Source: an uncultured cyanobacterium | GTDB lineage: Bacteria; Cyanobacteriota; Cyanobacteriia; PCC-6307; Cyanobiaceae | Length of the DNA stretch: 64,000 bases | Direction: 5' to 3' | Assembly: GCA_903823115.1 (NCBI GenBank) | Contig: CAIJRN010000053.1 | Coordinates: 62,001 to 126,000, forward strand | Shown here: positions 9,720 to 19,011 of the stretch, one piece after another | Position numbering within the stretch: the stretch's first letter is position 1 | Layout: each line of letters opens with the position of its first letter | Made by a program: the position numbers and the translations under genes | Notes under the pieces: generated by a model | Seen by the model: only the letters and a program-made list of their open reading frames with translations | What the model was told of the DNA's origin: nothing | Databases searched by the model: none

Positions 9720-11359
9720 TGGTGGCCCTCCCGCCGCGCGAACGGTCCCAGTTGCGTTGCTGCGGCGCCAGTGGTTGCCGCAGTGCCGGGGCCGGACCGC
9801 TGCTGGCGGCCCTCAGGGCGGCCGCGGCGGCCGGAGTGGCCGGCGAACCGTCTGCCATTGCTGCGCTTACGACAGCAGAGCCAGGGAGTGGCCTGGAGGT
9901 GCGCAGCGTGGGCTGTCTGCGCCTGTGCGGCCAGGGGCCGCTGGTGGCCTGGGATGGTCCCGAGGGAACCCGTCTCTTCGGCGGGTTGCCGCCCGAGGGG
10001 GCTGCGGCCCTGGTGGCCCAGGCTCGGGGGCTGGCGCCGATCCCCTTGCAGGCCGAGCCTGCCCTGGCCGGCCATCGCCTCGATCTGGAGCAACCCTTCT
10101 TTCGGCTGCAGCGACCGCTGGTGCTGGAGGGGTGCGGCATCGTCGATCCCGAGCGAATTGAGGAGGCCATCGCCCATGGCGGTTACGCCCAGTTGCGGCG
10201 CGTGCTGCAGGAGCTGAGCCCCGAACAGGTGCGGGAGCAGGTGCGCCGCAGTGGCCTGCGCGGTCGCGGCGGCGGCGGCTATCCCACCGGCCTCAAGTGG
10301 GACACGGTGGCGTTGCAGCCGCCGGGGCGGCGCTATGTGGTCTGCAACGCCGATGAAGGTGATCCCGGTGCCTTCATGGACCGGAGCGTGCTGGAAGGCG
10401 ATCCCCATCGGCTGCTGGAGGGCATGGCGATCGCCGCCTACGCGGTGGGGGCCGATCACGGCTACGTCTATGTGCGGGCGGAGTATCCCCTGGCGATCGA
10501 GCGGCTGCGGCTGGCCCTGCAGCAGGCGCGCCATCAGGGACTGCTGGGCCAGGGCATCGCCGGCAGCTCCTTCAACCTCGAACTGGAGGTGCGCGTGGGG
10601 GCCGGCGCCTATGTCTGCGGCGAGGAGACGGCCCTGCTTCACTCGATCCAGGGGCAGCGGGGCACGCCCCGCAGCCGGCCGCCCTATCCGGCCCAGGCGG
10701 GGCTGTGGGGGGCGCCGACTCTGATCAACAACGTCGAGACCCTGGCGGCCGTGCCGGTGATCCTGCGGCAGGGGGGCGATTGGTATGCGGCCATCGGCAG
10801 CGACAAGAGCCGCGGCACCAAGGTCTTCAGCCTCTCGGGGGCGATCCGTCACACCGGCCTGGTGGAAGTGCCGATGGGCACCAGCCTGCGCACGGTGGTG
10901 GAGATCATGGGTGGCGGCGATCCCGATGGCGGTGCCGTCAAGGCGGTGCAGACCGGCGGCCCTTCCGGGGGCTGCATCCCCGCTGCTCTGCTGGACACGC
11001 CGGTGGATTTCGAGAGCCTGCTCGCCCTCGGTTCGATGATGGGCTCCGGCGGCATGGTGGTGATCGGCCAGGGCACGGCGATGCCCGAGGTGGCGCGTCA
11101 TTTCATGGCCTTCAGCGTCAACGAGAGCTGCGGCAAGTGCGTGCCCTGTCGGGCCGGCACCGTGCAGTTGCTGGCCCTGCTGGATCGCTGTGTGGAGCGG
11201 CGCGCCACGGCAGCGGATCTGGAGGCCCTGGAGGCCCTCTGCGCCATGGTGAAGGCCACCAGCCTCTGCGGGCTGGGGCAGGCGGCGCCGAATCCGGTGC
11301 TCAGCACCCTGCGCCATTTCCGCCAGGAGTACGGCGCGGTTCCGGGGGCGGGGCCATGA
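9719..11359 (+). CDS. hoxF: Bidirectional hydrogenase diaphorase subunit HoxF
   Basis: NuoF-like flavoprotein that oxidises or reduces NAD(P)H using FMN. The 546-residue product has an N-terminal thioredoxin-like [2Fe-2S] domain (CCGASGC near residues 13-19 and CLRLCGQ near 70), then the NADH/FMN domain with GRGGGGYPTGLKW near residue 181 and NADEGDPGAFMDR near 211. A C-terminal [4Fe-4S] domain has SCGKCVPCRAGT near 471 plus a later Cys in SLCGLGQ. This is the complete HoxF architecture. The ATG at 9719 overlaps the hoxE stop and the TGA at 11357-11359 overlaps the hoxU start, so translation of hoxE, hoxF and hoxU is coupled. Confidence 0.97.
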   Translation: MVALPPRERSQLRCCGASGCRSAGAGPLLAALRAAAAAGVAGEPSAIAALTTAEPGSGLEVRSVGCLRLCGQGPLVAWDGPEGTRLFGGLPPEGAAALVAQARGLAPIPLQAEPALAGHRLDLEQPFFRLQRPLVLEGCGIVDPERIEEAIAHGGYAQLRRVLQELSPEQVREQVRRSGLRGRGGGGYPTGLKWDTVALQPPGRRYVVCNADEGDPGAFMDRSVLEGDPHRLLEGMAIAAYAVGADHGYVYVRAEYPLAIERLRLALQQARHQGLLGQGIAGSSFNLELEVRVGAGAYVCGEETALLHSIQGQRGTPRSRPPYPAQAGLWGAPTLINNVETLAAVPVILRQGGDWYAAIGSDKSRGTKVFSLSGAIRHTGLVEVPMGTSLRTVVEIMGGGDPDGGAVKAVQTGGPSGGCIPAALLDTPVDFESLLALGSMMGSGGMVVIGQGTAMPEVARHFMAFSVNESCGKCVPCRAGTVQLLALLDRCVERRATAADLEALEALCAMVKATSLCGLGQAAPNPVLSTLRHFRQEYGAVPGAGP

Positions 11360-12072
11360 GCGTCATCACCCTGCAGGTGGATGGCCACGATGTGGCGGTG
11401 CCGGCCGGATCGACGCTGCTGCAGGCGATCCAGGCGGCTGGGCTGTCCGTGCCGACCCTCTGCCATCTCGATGGCCTCGATCCGGTGGCGGCCTGTCGCC
11501 TCTGTCTGGTGGAGGTGGAAGGCAGCCAGCGGCTGCTACCGGCCTGTGCCAGCGAGGCCACGGAAGGCCAGGTGATCCACACCGATACAGCTCAGCTCCA
11601 GGGTTATCGCCGCATGGCGGTGGAGTTGTTCTTTGCCGAAGGCAACCATGTATGCGCCTTCTGCGTCGCCAATGGCGACTGCGAGCTGCAGGACGTGGCG
11701 GTGGCCGTGGGCATGGATCATTCCCGTTTCCCCTATCAGGACCCGCAGCGCTCGGTGGATGCCTCCCATCCGCGCTTCAGCCTGGATCACAATCGCTGCA
11801 TCCTCTGCACCCGCTGCGTGCGGGTCTGCGATCAGATCGAGGGAGCCCATGTCTGGGATGTGGCCGAGCGCGGCAGCGACTGCCGCATCGTCGCCGGCCT
11901 CGACCAGCCCTGGGGTGAGGTGGACGCCTGCACCTCCTGCGGCAAGTGTGTCGACGTCTGCCCCACCGGCGCCCTGTTCGCCAAGGAGAACACCACGGCC
12001 GAAAAGCATCCCCACCCGGAGCGGGCCCACCAGCTGCGGCGGGCCCGGGAGCAACAGCAATGGATACGATGA
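11356..12072 (+). CDS. hoxU: Bidirectional hydrogenase diaphorase subunit HoxU
   Basis: NuoG-N-like electron-wiring subunit connecting HoxEF to the HoxYH hydrogenase. The 238-residue protein has an N-terminal plant-type [2Fe-2S] domain ([15 protein letters not shown] and later PAC). A His/Cys [4Fe-4S] site follows ([15 protein letters not shown]), then two [4Fe-4S] clusters ([11 protein letters not shown] and [12 protein letters not shown]). The start at 11356 forms an ATGA overlap with hoxF; the open frame continues upstream inside hoxF but that part is a shadow. It overlaps hoxY at its 3' end. Confidence 0.96.
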   Translation: MSVITLQVDGHDVAVPAGSTLLQAIQAAGLSVPTLCHLDGLDPVAACRLCLVEVEGSQRLLPACASEATEGQVIHTDTAQLQGYRRMAVELFFAEGNHVCAFCVANGDCELQDVAVAVGMDHSRFPYQDPQRSVDASHPRFSLDHNRCILCTRCVRVCDQIEGAHVWDVAERGSDCRIVAGLDQPWGEVDACTSCGKCVDVCPTGALFAKENTTAEKHPHPERAHQLRRAREQQQWIR

Positions 12073-12704
12073 CGCAAGCTCCTCTGCCAGCCCAAGCCCA
12101 CGCTCAGGCTCAGTCCTCCACCTTGACCGGTGGGCCGGGCCGCCCCAGGCTGCGCTTGGCCACGGTCTGGCTGGCGGGCTGTTCCGGTTGCCACATGTCG
12201 TTTCTGGATCTCGACGAATTTCTGTTCGAGCTCGCCGATGCGGTGGAGATCGTCTACTCGCCGGTGGCGAGCGACACCAAGATCTATCCCGAGCGGGTGG
12301 ATGTCTGTCTGGTGGAGGGGGCGGTGGCCAATGTCGACAACCTCGAGCTGGCGCTGAGCCTGCGGCAGCGCACGGCGCTGGTGATCTCCTTCGGCGACTG
12401 TGCCATCAGCGCCAATGTGCCCGGCCTGCGCAATCTGTTCAGTTCCCCGGGCCGCGACAGTGCCCGCACCGTGCTGGAGCGGGGCTATCTGGAGCTGGCC
12501 GACGCCACGGGCCAGCTGCCCCATGCGCCCGGCATCGTGCCGGAGCTGCTGCCCAGGGTGCTGCCCCTGCATGAGGTGATCCCCGTGGATCTCTACCTGC
12601 CGGGCTGCCCCCCTTCGGCTGAGCGCATCCGCGCCGCGATCGCGCCGCTGCTGGTGGGTGAGAGGCCCCGCATGGAAGGGCCCGAGATGCTGAGGTTCGG
12701 CTGA
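12060..12704 (+). CDS. hoxY: Bidirectional [NiFe]-hydrogenase small subunit
   Basis: Small subunit of the hydrogenase, holding the proximal [4Fe-4S] cluster next to the NiFe site. The 214-residue protein shows the ligand motifs [19 protein letters not shown] and [11 protein letters not shown]. The first 30 residues are Gln/Ala-rich and probably flexible. Two starts are possible: ATG 12060, which has GGGAG eight bases upstream, and ATG 12069, which would form the ATGA overlap seen at the other junctions. I chose 12060 for its ribosome-binding-site spacing. Either way the start lies inside hoxU. The stop overlaps the hoxH start. Confidence 0.95.
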   Translation: MDTMTQAPLPAQAHAQAQSSTLTGGPGRPRLRLATVWLAGCSGCHMSFLDLDEFLFELADAVEIVYSPVASDTKIYPERVDVCLVEGAVANVDNLELALSLRQRTALVISFGDCAISANVPGLRNLFSSPGRDSARTVLERGYLELADATGQLPHAPGIVPELLPRVLPLHEVIPVDLYLPGCPPSAERIRAAIAPLLVGERPRMEGPEMLRFG

Positions 12705-14146
12705 TGGCCCGCACTGTCGTCATCGATCCGGTCACCCGGATTGAGGGTCACGCCAAGATCACCCTGCACCTCGACGATGACGGCCATCTCGTCGACAGCC
12801 GTTTCCATGTGGTGGAGTACCGCGGCTTCGAAACCTTCTGCGAAGGGCGACCGTTCACCGAGATGGCCGGCATCACCGCCCGCATCTGCGGCATCTGCCC
12901 GGTGAGCCACCTGCTGGCGGCCGCCAAGACCGGCGACAAGCTGCTGGCGGTGCAGGTGCCTGCTGCGGCCGTCAAGCTGCGGCGCCTGCTCAACCTGGCC
13001 CAGATCACCCAGAGCCACGCTCTTTCGTTTTTCCACCTCAGCAGCCCCGATTTCCTGCTCGGCTGGGAGAGCGATCCGGCTCGCCGCAACATCTTCGGTC
13101 TGATGGCGGCCGATCCGGAGCTGGCCCGGGCCGGCATCCGCCTGCGCCAGTTCGGTCAGCAGATCCTCGAGCTGCTCGGCGGTCGCAAGATTCACTCGGC
13201 CTGGGCGGTGCCCGGTGGCGTGCGCTCGCCGCTGAGCCTTGAGGCGCGGGACTGGATCCTGGGCCGTCTGCCCGAGGCCCAGGCGACGATCCGCCTGGCC
13301 CTGGAGTTGCACAAGCGCCTGCTCGATGGCCCTCTGCAACAGGAGCAGCGCCTGTTCGGCAGCTTCCCCAGCCTGTTCATGGGCCTGGTGACGCCGCAGG
13401 GGCTCTGGGAGCACCTCGATGGCCAGCTGCGCTTCCGCGACAGTGAGGGCACGATCGTCGCCGATGGCCTGCGGGAGGACGACTACGCCGATTTTCTGGC
13501 TGAGGCGGTGGAGCCCTGGAGTTATCTGAAGTTCCCCTATTACCGGCCGCTCGGCTATCCCGACGGCATGTACCGGGTGGGGCCCCTGGCCCGCCTCAAT
13601 GTCTGCGAGCACATCGGCACGGCCTGGGCCGACCGGGAGCTGGCGGAGTTCCGCCAGCGCAGCGGCCGGGTCGCCACTTCGAGCTTCGCCTATCACCACG
13701 CCCGCCTGGTGGAGATTGTCGCCTGCCTGGAGGCGATTGCCGTCCTTGTCGAGGATCCGGAGCTGCTGGGCGGACGCATTCGTAGCCATGCCAGCCTTAA
13801 TCGCAACGAGGCCGTGGGGGTGAGCGAGGCACCGCGGGGCACCCTGTTCCATCACTACCGCGTCGACGACAACGGTCTACTGACCAAGGTGAATCTGATC
13901 ATCGCCACCGGTCAGAACAACCTGGCGATGAACCGCACCGTGCATCAGATCGCCCGCGCTTATATCCCCGATCCGGTGCCGGCGGGAGTGGAGATCCCCG
14001 AGGCCCTGCTCAACCGGGTGGAGGCGGGCATCCGCTGCTTTGATCCCTGTCTCTCGTGCAGCACCCATGCGGCCGGCCAGATGCCGCTGGCGATCAGCCT
14101 GGTGGCGGCCGACGGCCGGGTGTTGGCGGAGCGTTGCCGCGGATGA
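12704..14146 (+). CDS. hoxH: Bidirectional [NiFe]-hydrogenase large subunit
   Basis: Catalytic subunit that binds the NiFe(CN)2CO site and interconverts H2 with protons and electrons. The 480-residue product carries both pairs of cysteine ligands: [10 protein letters not shown] near residue 63 and [10 protein letters not shown] close to the C terminus. The 26 or so residues after the His of the last motif are the extension expected to be cut off by the dedicated protease once nickel is in place; that protease gene follows directly. Start at the ATG overlapping the hoxY stop. The stop overlaps the next gene's ATG. Confidence 0.97.
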   Translation: MARTVVIDPVTRIEGHAKITLHLDDDGHLVDSRFHVVEYRGFETFCEGRPFTEMAGITARICGICPVSHLLAAAKTGDKLLAVQVPAAAVKLRRLLNLAQITQSHALSFFHLSSPDFLLGWESDPARRNIFGLMAADPELARAGIRLRQFGQQILELLGGRKIHSAWAVPGGVRSPLSLEARDWILGRLPEAQATIRLALELHKRLLDGPLQQEQRLFGSFPSLFMGLVTPQGLWEHLDGQLRFRDSEGTIVADGLREDDYADFLAEAVEPWSYLKFPYYRPLGYPDGMYRVGPLARLNVCEHIGTAWADRELAEFRQRSGRVATSSFAYHHARLVEIVACLEAIAVLVEDPELLGGRIRSHASLNRNEAVGVSEAPRGTLFHHYRVDDNGLLTKVNLIIATGQNNLAMNRTVHQIARAYIPDPVPAGVEIPEALLNRVEAGIRCFDPCLSCSTHAAGQMPLAISLVAADGRVLAERCRG

Positions 14147-14835
14147 GTGGCCCCGGGCCCGTCGCGATCCAGGCAGCGACGAGGGCTGTCCAGACAGGTC
14201 TGATCCAGACAGGTCTGATCCAGACAGGTCTGGCCCAGACGGCAGGCTCCCAGGCAGCAGACTCCCAGGTGAAAGAGTCCCAGGTAAACGACTCGCCGTC
14301 AGCCGTGGCGGATCATCGGACCATGAAGTGGCCGCGGCCGGCGCAGGGGGAAGCGCGTCCGGCCCGTTCGCTGGTGATCGGCATCGGCAATCCGCTGCGC
14401 AGCGACGACGGCGTCGGCTGGCAGTTGGCCGAGGAGGTGGGTGGCCTCGCCGTGCATCAGCTCACCCCTGAGTTGGCGGCCGAGCTGGCGGCGGTGGATC
14501 GGGTGTTGTTTGTGGACGCCTGGCAGCTGGCGCTGGGGCCCGGGCGGTCCCAGCCCTGGCTGCGCCCTGTCGCCCCAGGGGCCGGGGGGCTTGGATCCAG
14601 TCATCGGCTCGAGCCGGCGGAGTTGCTTGCCCTGGCGGCCGCCCTCTATGGCGCCCGGCCCGTGGCCCACGAGCTGCTGCTGCCGGCCCGGGAATTCGCC
14701 CATGGCACCAGGCTTTCGCCGCCCCTGCGCCGCCAGTTGCCGCGGGCGCGGCGCCTGCTCAGACAGTGGCTGCATGGGCAGTGGCTGCTCGGGCAGTGGC
14801 TGCATGGGCAGTGGCCGGTGCAGGCCGGTGCATGA
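14143..14835 (+). CDS. hoxW: HoxW-type hydrogenase maturation endopeptidase with repeat tails
   Basis: HyaD/HycI-family peptidase, predicted to remove the C-terminal extension of HoxH after nickel insertion. The core motif [14 protein letters not shown] starts near residue 80, with a second metal-ligand-like region LFVDAW. From the ATG at 14143 (ATGA overlap with hoxH) the protein is 230 residues, longer than usual because of two repeat-rich extensions. One is an N-terminal segment with QTGLI units (residues 17-31), the other a C-terminal run of [10 protein letters not shown] units. An alternative start at 14323 (MKWPRP) would skip the N-terminal repeats and give a more typical length. The 3' end overlaps hypA by 8 bases. 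Confidence 0.85.
   Translation: MSGPGPVAIQAATRAVQTGLIQTGLIQTGLAQTAGSQAADSQVKESQVNDSPSAVADHRTMKWPRPAQGEARPARSLVIGIGNPLRSDDGVGWQLAEEVGGLAVHQLTPELAAELAAVDRVLFVDAWQLALGPGRSQPWLRPVAPGAGGLGSSHRLEPAELLALAAALYGARPVAHELLLPAREFAHGTRLSPPLRRQLPRARRLLRQWLHGQWLLGQWLHGQWPVQAGA
14191..14235 (+). repeat. 15-nt x 3 in-frame tandem repeat in hoxW
   Basis: CAGACAGGTCTGATC at 14191 and 14206 is identical; the third unit at 14221 ends GGCC. Encodes [15 protein letters not shown]. If translation starts at 14323 these would lie in the untranslated leader. Confidence 0.9.
14764..14808 (+). repeat. 15-nt x 3 in-frame tandem repeat at hoxW 3' end
   Basis: CAGTGGCTGCATGGG at 14764 and 14794 is identical, with CAGTGGCTGCTCGGG between them, and a degenerate unit follows at 14809. 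Encodes [10 protein letters not shown], giving a Trp-rich tail. Confidence 0.9.
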
Positions 14836-15169
14836 GCTCAGCTTGATGGATCGGGTGCGGGAGCTGGCGCTGGCCCAGGCCGGCGCCCACGGGGCCAGCC
14901 GCATCACCGCCATCACCCTGCGGATCGGCTCCCTCGCCGGGGTCGACCCCGAGGCCCTGCAGTTCGCCCACGAGGTGGTGATGGCGAAGACGATCGCTGC
15001 CGGCAGCCTTCTGCACCTGGAGGTGGTGCTGGCCCGGTGCTTCTGCGCACCCTGCCGCGCTCCGTTTACGGCGATGGATGGGGTCTGCGTCTGCCCGCGT
15101 TGCGGAACGATCAGCGCTGAGCTGCTGCAGGGGCGGGAGCTGGAGCTGGCCTCGCTGGAGCTGGTCTGA
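14828..15169 (+). CDS. hypA: Hydrogenase nickel incorporation protein HypA
   Basis: Zinc metallochaperone that works with HypB to deliver nickel to the HoxH precursor. The 113-residue product begins MHELSLM when the GTG at 14828 is used as start, which matches the HypA N terminus whose His is the nickel ligand. No ATG in frame would preserve this His, so the GTG is chosen with confidence. The zinc site is present as CFCAPC...CVCPRC. The start overlaps the hoxW stop by 8 bases, extending the chain of overlaps from hoxE to hypA. Confidence 0.93.
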   Translation: MHELSLMDRVRELALAQAGAHGASRITAITLRIGSLAGVDPEALQFAHEVVMAKTIAAGSLLHLEVVLARCFCAPCRAPFTAMDGVCVCPRCGTISAELLQGRELELASLELV

Positions 15170-15355
15170 GGGCCCGGAAGCCGTTGCCCGGGGGCCATGG
15201 CGCTGCTGTCGTCGCGCTCGGCCCAGATCGCCTCGACACCGGCAGGATCGCCGTCGAACACCGGGTTGAAAGCGGCGGCAAAAACCGGCGGCAGCGCTAG
15301 CGTCAGGGGCTCGGGGGGCTTCCGTCCGGGGGCCGCCGTCAGGAGCGGATTGGCC
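15170..15355 (+). other. Spacer between hypA and hypB
   Basis: This is the first real gap in the hox/hyp run. The hypB frame is open across it, but the expected HypB N terminus starts at 15356. I see no clear promoter, hairpin or other feature. Confidence 0.35.
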
Positions 15356-16246
15356 ATGTGTGTTGACTGCAATTGCGGCCGCAGCGTTCCCGAGGCTGTT
15401 GTGGTTTCGGGGGTCAGCGATCGTCCCGATCCGGATCACCGGCATCATCACGATCCTCAACACGATCAGCTTCTCCACGACCACCGGCAACAGGAGGTCT
15501 CTCAACACGGCGATCCTCAGCACGTCGAGCCTGGATTGCCGTTGCAACCCCAGTCGCCGTTGCAACGCCAGTCGTTGTTGCAACCCCGGTTGCTGACGCT
15601 GGCGGATCGTCTCCTGGCCCACAACGACGCCCATGCCGCCGTCAACCGCCAGCGCTTCGCAGAGGCGGGGGTGACGGTGGTGAACCTGCTCTCCTCGCCC
15701 GGTTCCGGCAAGACGGCCCTGCTGGAGCAGCTGGCCCGCTCGTCCCGGGGAGCGATGGCGGTGATCGTCGGCGATCTGGCCACCGACAACGACGCCCGCC
15801 GCCTGCGGGCCGCCGGCCTGCCGGCGGTGCAGATCACCACCGGCCAGGCCTGTCATCTCGAGGCGGCGATGGTGCAGCGGGCCGTCGATGCCCTTGAGGC
15901 CCAGGGTCAGCCCCTGGCGGAGCTGGAGCTGCTGTTGATTGAAAACGTCGGCAATCTCGTCTGCCCTGCCGCCTACGACCTCGGCGAGAGCCTGCGGCTG
16001 GTGCTGCTGGCGGCCGGCGAAGGCGAGGACAAGCCGCTGAAATATCCCGCCCTGTTCCACTCCGCCGACTTGGTGGTGATCAGCAAGAGCGACCTGGCCG
16101 AGGCGGTGGCCTTCGATCGGCCTCAGGCCCTGCGGGCGATCGCCACGGTGGCGCCGAAGGCGCGGGTGTTCGAGTGTTCCGCCCGCACGGGCGCCGGCAT
16201 TGAGGCCCTGCTGGCGGCGCTGTTGCCCCTGCCCCTGCCGGCATGA
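15356..16246 (+). CDS. hypB: Hydrogenase nickel incorporation GTPase HypB
   Basis: GTPase that stores or transfers nickel with HypA during HoxH maturation. The 296-residue product starts MCVDCNCG, a Cys-rich metal-binding N terminus typical of HypB, which fixes the start at ATG 15356. It is followed by a His-rich stretch (residues 27-56, DPDHRHHHDP then several more His), likely nickel-binding, and a Gln/Leu/Pro repeat linker (about 62-79). The GTPase domain has the P-loop LSSPGSGKT near 112-120, ENVGNLVCP for the dimer metal site, and SKSDL for the guanine-specificity motif. It ends with an ATGA overlap to hypF. Confidence 0.95.
   Translation: MCVDCNCGRSVPEAVVVSGVSDRPDPDHRHHHDPQHDQLLHDHRQQEVSQHGDPQHVEPGLPLQPQSPLQRQSLLQPRLLTLADRLLAHNDAHAAVNRQRFAEAGVTVVNLLSSPGSGKTALLEQLARSSRGAMAVIVGDLATDNDARRLRAAGLPAVQITTGQACHLEAAMVQRAVDALEAQGQPLAELELLLIENVGNLVCPAAYDLGESLRLVLLAAGEGEDKPLKYPALFHSADLVVISKSDLAEAVAFDRPQALRAIATVAPKARVFECSARTGAGIEALLAALLPLPLPA
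15541..15594 (+). repeat. 18-nt x 3 in-frame tandem repeat in the hypB linker
   Basis: Units at 15541, 15559 and 15577 share the GTTGCAACCCCAGTC pattern with single-base changes. They lie between the His-rich segment and the GTPase domain. Confidence 0.85.
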
Positions 16247-18987
16247 GCGCTGAGGCCGCCGGCCTGCGTCTGTTGTGCCGCGGCGTGGTGCAGGGCGTGG
16301 GTTTCCGCCCCTGGGTGTACCGGCTGGCGACGGAGCTGGCGCTCGATGGGGCCCTGATCAACGGCGGCGAGGGGGTGTCGGTGGAGCTGTCCGGCGCCCG
16401 CCCGCAGCTGCAGTGCTTCCTGCGGCGTCTGGTGGCGGAGCTGCCGGCGCCGGCCCGCCTGGAGCCCCTGTTGCCCCAATGGGGCCCTGCCATGGCGGCC
16501 CGGGGTCAGGGGGTGCGAATCGACGCCGGCCCGCGGCAGCCGCTGGGGCTGGGTTGGTTCGCCCCCAGCCTGGCCCCCGATCGCGCCCCCTGCGCCGCTT
16601 GCCTGGCGGAGCTGAACGATCCCGCCAACCGCCGCTTTGGCGACCCTTTCATCAGCTGTGCCCGCTGCGGCCCTCGTTACAGCATTGCCCTGGCTCGCCC
16701 CTATCGGCGCGCCCACACCACCCTCGCCGGCTTTGCCCCCTGCGATGCCTGCCGGCGGGAGTTCGCCGATCCCGGCGATCGCCGTTTTCATGCCGAGACC
16801 ATCGGCTGTCCCCGCTGCGGGCCGCGGCTGTGCCTCTGGGATCAACAGGGCGAGGTGAGCGCCGAGCCCGAGTCCCCGCTGGATTCCCGGGCCCAGCACC
16901 AGGTCGATCGCCAGGTTGATCCCCTGGGGCTGGCCTGCGAGCTGTTGGCGGCCGGTCGGATCCTGGCGCTGCAGGGTGTGGGGGGCTTCCAGTTGTTGGT
17001 GGATGCCGCCAATCCGGCTGCCGTGGCCCGGCTGCGCCAGCGCAAGCGGCGGCCGTCCAAGCCCTTCGCTCTGCTGGTGGCCGATGAGGCCTGGTTGGCG
17101 GCGGCGGTCTGGATCGATGCGGCCGAGCAGCTGGCCCTGCGGGATGGGGCGGCGCCGATCGTGCTGCTGCGCCGTCGCCCGTCGCCGGTGGAGCTCTGGC
17201 CCGGGGTGGCTCCGGGCAGCCCGGCCCTGGGGGTGATGCGGCCCGCTTCGCCGCTGCATCACTTGCTGGTGCACCGGCTGGGCCGGCCGCTAGTGGCCAC
17301 CAGCGGCAATCGCAGCGGTGAACCTCTCTGCAGCGATCCGCTGGAGGCCCGCCAACGGCTCGCCGGCATCGCCGATGCCTATCTGGTGCACGACCGGCCG
17401 ATTGCCCGGCCCCTGGATGACTCGCTGCTGCAGGTGATTGAGGGGCGGCCGGTGCTGCTGCGCCGGGCCCGGGGCTATGCGCCTGAGCCCCTGCCTCTGC
17501 CGCCGGCAGACCCGTCCCTGCCGGCGGGCCCGCCCTTGCTGGCGCTCTCGGGGGATTTCAAGTGCGCTCCGGGGTTGGCGTTGGGGGATCGCCTCTGGCT
17601 GGCGCCCCACCTGGGGGATCTGGCTGATCGGCGCTGCCAGGAGCGCCTGGTGCAGGGGCTGGCCGAGCTCACCGGGGTGTCGTTGGGCCAGCTGGATTCA
17701 GGGCCTCTGGCTCCTGGGCAGCAGGCGCCTGGGTCGCAGACTCCTGGGCCTCTGGCCCCTGGGTCGCAGGCGAGCTGCAACGCCCGGCTGGCCATCCCTG
17801 AGCTGCAGGCAGGGCCGTTGCCGCTGCCCATCACGCTCGTCTGTGATGCCCACCCGGGCTACCTCAGCCACCAGCTGGCCCGCTGCAGCGGCCTGCCGCT
17901 GGGCAGCGTGCAGCACCATCTGGCCCATGGTCTGGCGGTGATGGCCGAGCACGACCTGGAGCCGCCGCTGCTGGTGGCAGCCTTCGATGGGCTCGGCTAC
18001 GGGGAAGCGCTGCTGGCCGGGACCAGTCCTGGCGGGACCAGTCCCAGCGGGACCAGTCCCGATGAGACCCGTCCCCATGGGACCAGTCCCGCCGGGGTCA
18101 GCCCCAGCGGGGTCAGCCCCAACGGGGTCAGCCCCAACGGGGCCGCCGAGACCTGGGGAGATCCAGCTGTGGCTCCCATTCGCCTCTGGGGAGGCGAACT
18201 GCTGTTGATCACGAAGGCGAGTGGCCGCGGAACCTGGCGGGCCGAGCACCTGGCCGGACTGCGGCCGTTCCCCTTGCCGGGCGGTGAACGGGCGCAGACG
18301 GAGCCGCGCCGGGCGGCCCTGGGGCTGCTGCTGGCGGCCGATGCCCTCGACCATCCCGGCGCCTGGAGGACCCGCCAGGCTTTCGCGGCGGCGGATCTGG
18401 CCCTGCTCTGCCAGGCGGTGGCCGCCGGCTGCCAGGCGCCGCTGTGTTCCAGCGGCGGGCGCCTGTTCGATGGGGTGGCGTCGCTGTTGGGTCTGGTTCA
18501 GGTGCTCGGTTACGAGGGCGAAGGGGGCCTGAGGCTGCAGGGGGCGGCAGCCGCCAGCGCCTCAGGGGCCGGGGCGCTGGCGGCTGCCAGGGGCGGCGAC
18601 GAGCTGCTGCCACTGCTCGCTCCTGCGGGCAGCGCCAGCCGTTGCTGGCTCGATTGGCGGCCGCTGCTGCTGCGGGTGCTGGACGGGGTTGCGGGCGGGA
18701 CCCCGTCCGAACGGCTGGCGGCCCGCTTTCACCGGGATCTGGCCGAGGGGTTGGCCAGCGCCCTGGCGGCCTGGGCCGATCGCCTCGGCCTCGCCGCCGA
18801 TCAGCGCCGCGTGGCCCTGGCTGGAGGTTGTTTCCAGAACCGCCTACTGCTGGAGGCCGCCAGCGCCGGCTTGCGGCGACGGGGCCTGGAGCCCTGGTGG
18901 TCGCAGCAGGTGCCCATCAACGACGGCGGCCTGGCCCTGGGCCAGGTGTGGGCTGGGCGGCGGGGGCTGGCTAGAACGCTCCTGTAG
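16243..18987 (+). CDS. hypF: Carbamoyltransferase HypF with two repeat insertions
   Basis: Makes the carbamoyl/thiocarbamoyl group used by HypE to build the cyanide ligands of the NiFe site. The 914-residue product is longer than typical HypF (about 750-800). Order of domains: acylphosphatase (CRGVVQGVGFRPW near 10-22); two zinc-finger units (CAACLAEL...CARCG and CDACRREF...CPRCG); a YrdC-like domain with QRKRRPSKPFALLV near 266-279; and a Kae1-like domain with CDAHPGYLSHQLA. The C-terminal motif LAGGCFQNRLLLE is intact. The extra length includes two 15-nt repeat arrays (residues 487-511 and 593-632) inside or between parts of the Kae1-like region. All key motifs remain in frame, so it is probably functional. 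Confidence 0.95.
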   Translation: MSAEAAGLRLLCRGVVQGVGFRPWVYRLATELALDGALINGGEGVSVELSGARPQLQCFLRRLVAELPAPARLEPLLPQWGPAMAARGQGVRIDAGPRQPLGLGWFAPSLAPDRAPCAACLAELNDPANRRFGDPFISCARCGPRYSIALARPYRRAHTTLAGFAPCDACRREFADPGDRRFHAETIGCPRCGPRLCLWDQQGEVSAEPESPLDSRAQHQVDRQVDPLGLACELLAAGRILALQGVGGFQLLVDAANPAAVARLRQRKRRPSKPFALLVADEAWLAAAVWIDAAEQLALRDGAAPIVLLRRRPSPVELWPGVAPGSPALGVMRPASPLHHLLVHRLGRPLVATSGNRSGEPLCSDPLEARQRLAGIADAYLVHDRPIARPLDDSLLQVIEGRPVLLRRARGYAPEPLPLPPADPSLPAGPPLLALSGDFKCAPGLALGDRLWLAPHLGDLADRRCQERLVQGLAELTGVSLGQLDSGPLAPGQQAPGSQTPGPLAPGSQASCNARLAIPELQAGPLPLPITLVCDAHPGYLSHQLARCSGLPLGSVQHHLAHGLAVMAEHDLEPPLLVAAFDGLGYGEALLAGTSPGGTSPSGTSPDETRPHGTSPAGVSPSGVSPNGVSPNGAAETWGDPAVAPIRLWGGELLLITKASGRGTWRAEHLAGLRPFPLPGGERAQTEPRRAALGLLLAADALDHPGAWRTRQAFAAADLALLCQAVAAGCQAPLCSSGGRLFDGVASLLGLVQVLGYEGEGGLRLQGAAAASASGAGALAAARGGDELLPLLAPAGSASRCWLDWRPLLLRVLDGVAGGTPSERLAARFHRDLAEGLASALAAWADRLGLAADQRRVALAGGCFQNRLLLEAASAGLRRRGLEPWWSQQVPINDGGLALGQVWAGRRGLARTLL
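17701..17775 (+). repeat. 15-nt x 5 in-frame tandem repeat in hypF
   Basis: Five units starting at 17701, each beginning GGG, encode GPLAP, GQQAP, GSQTP, GPLAP, GSQAS. Confidence 0.88.
18019..18138 (+). repeat. 15-nt x 8 in-frame tandem repeat in hypF
   Basis: Eight units starting at 18019 (GGGACCAGTCCTGGC, then variants) encode GTSPx in the 5' half and GVSPx in the 3' half; the last two units are identical, suggesting recent slippage. Confidence 0.93.
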
Positions 18988-19011
18988 ACCGCTACCTTCC
19001 AGGTCCGCTTC

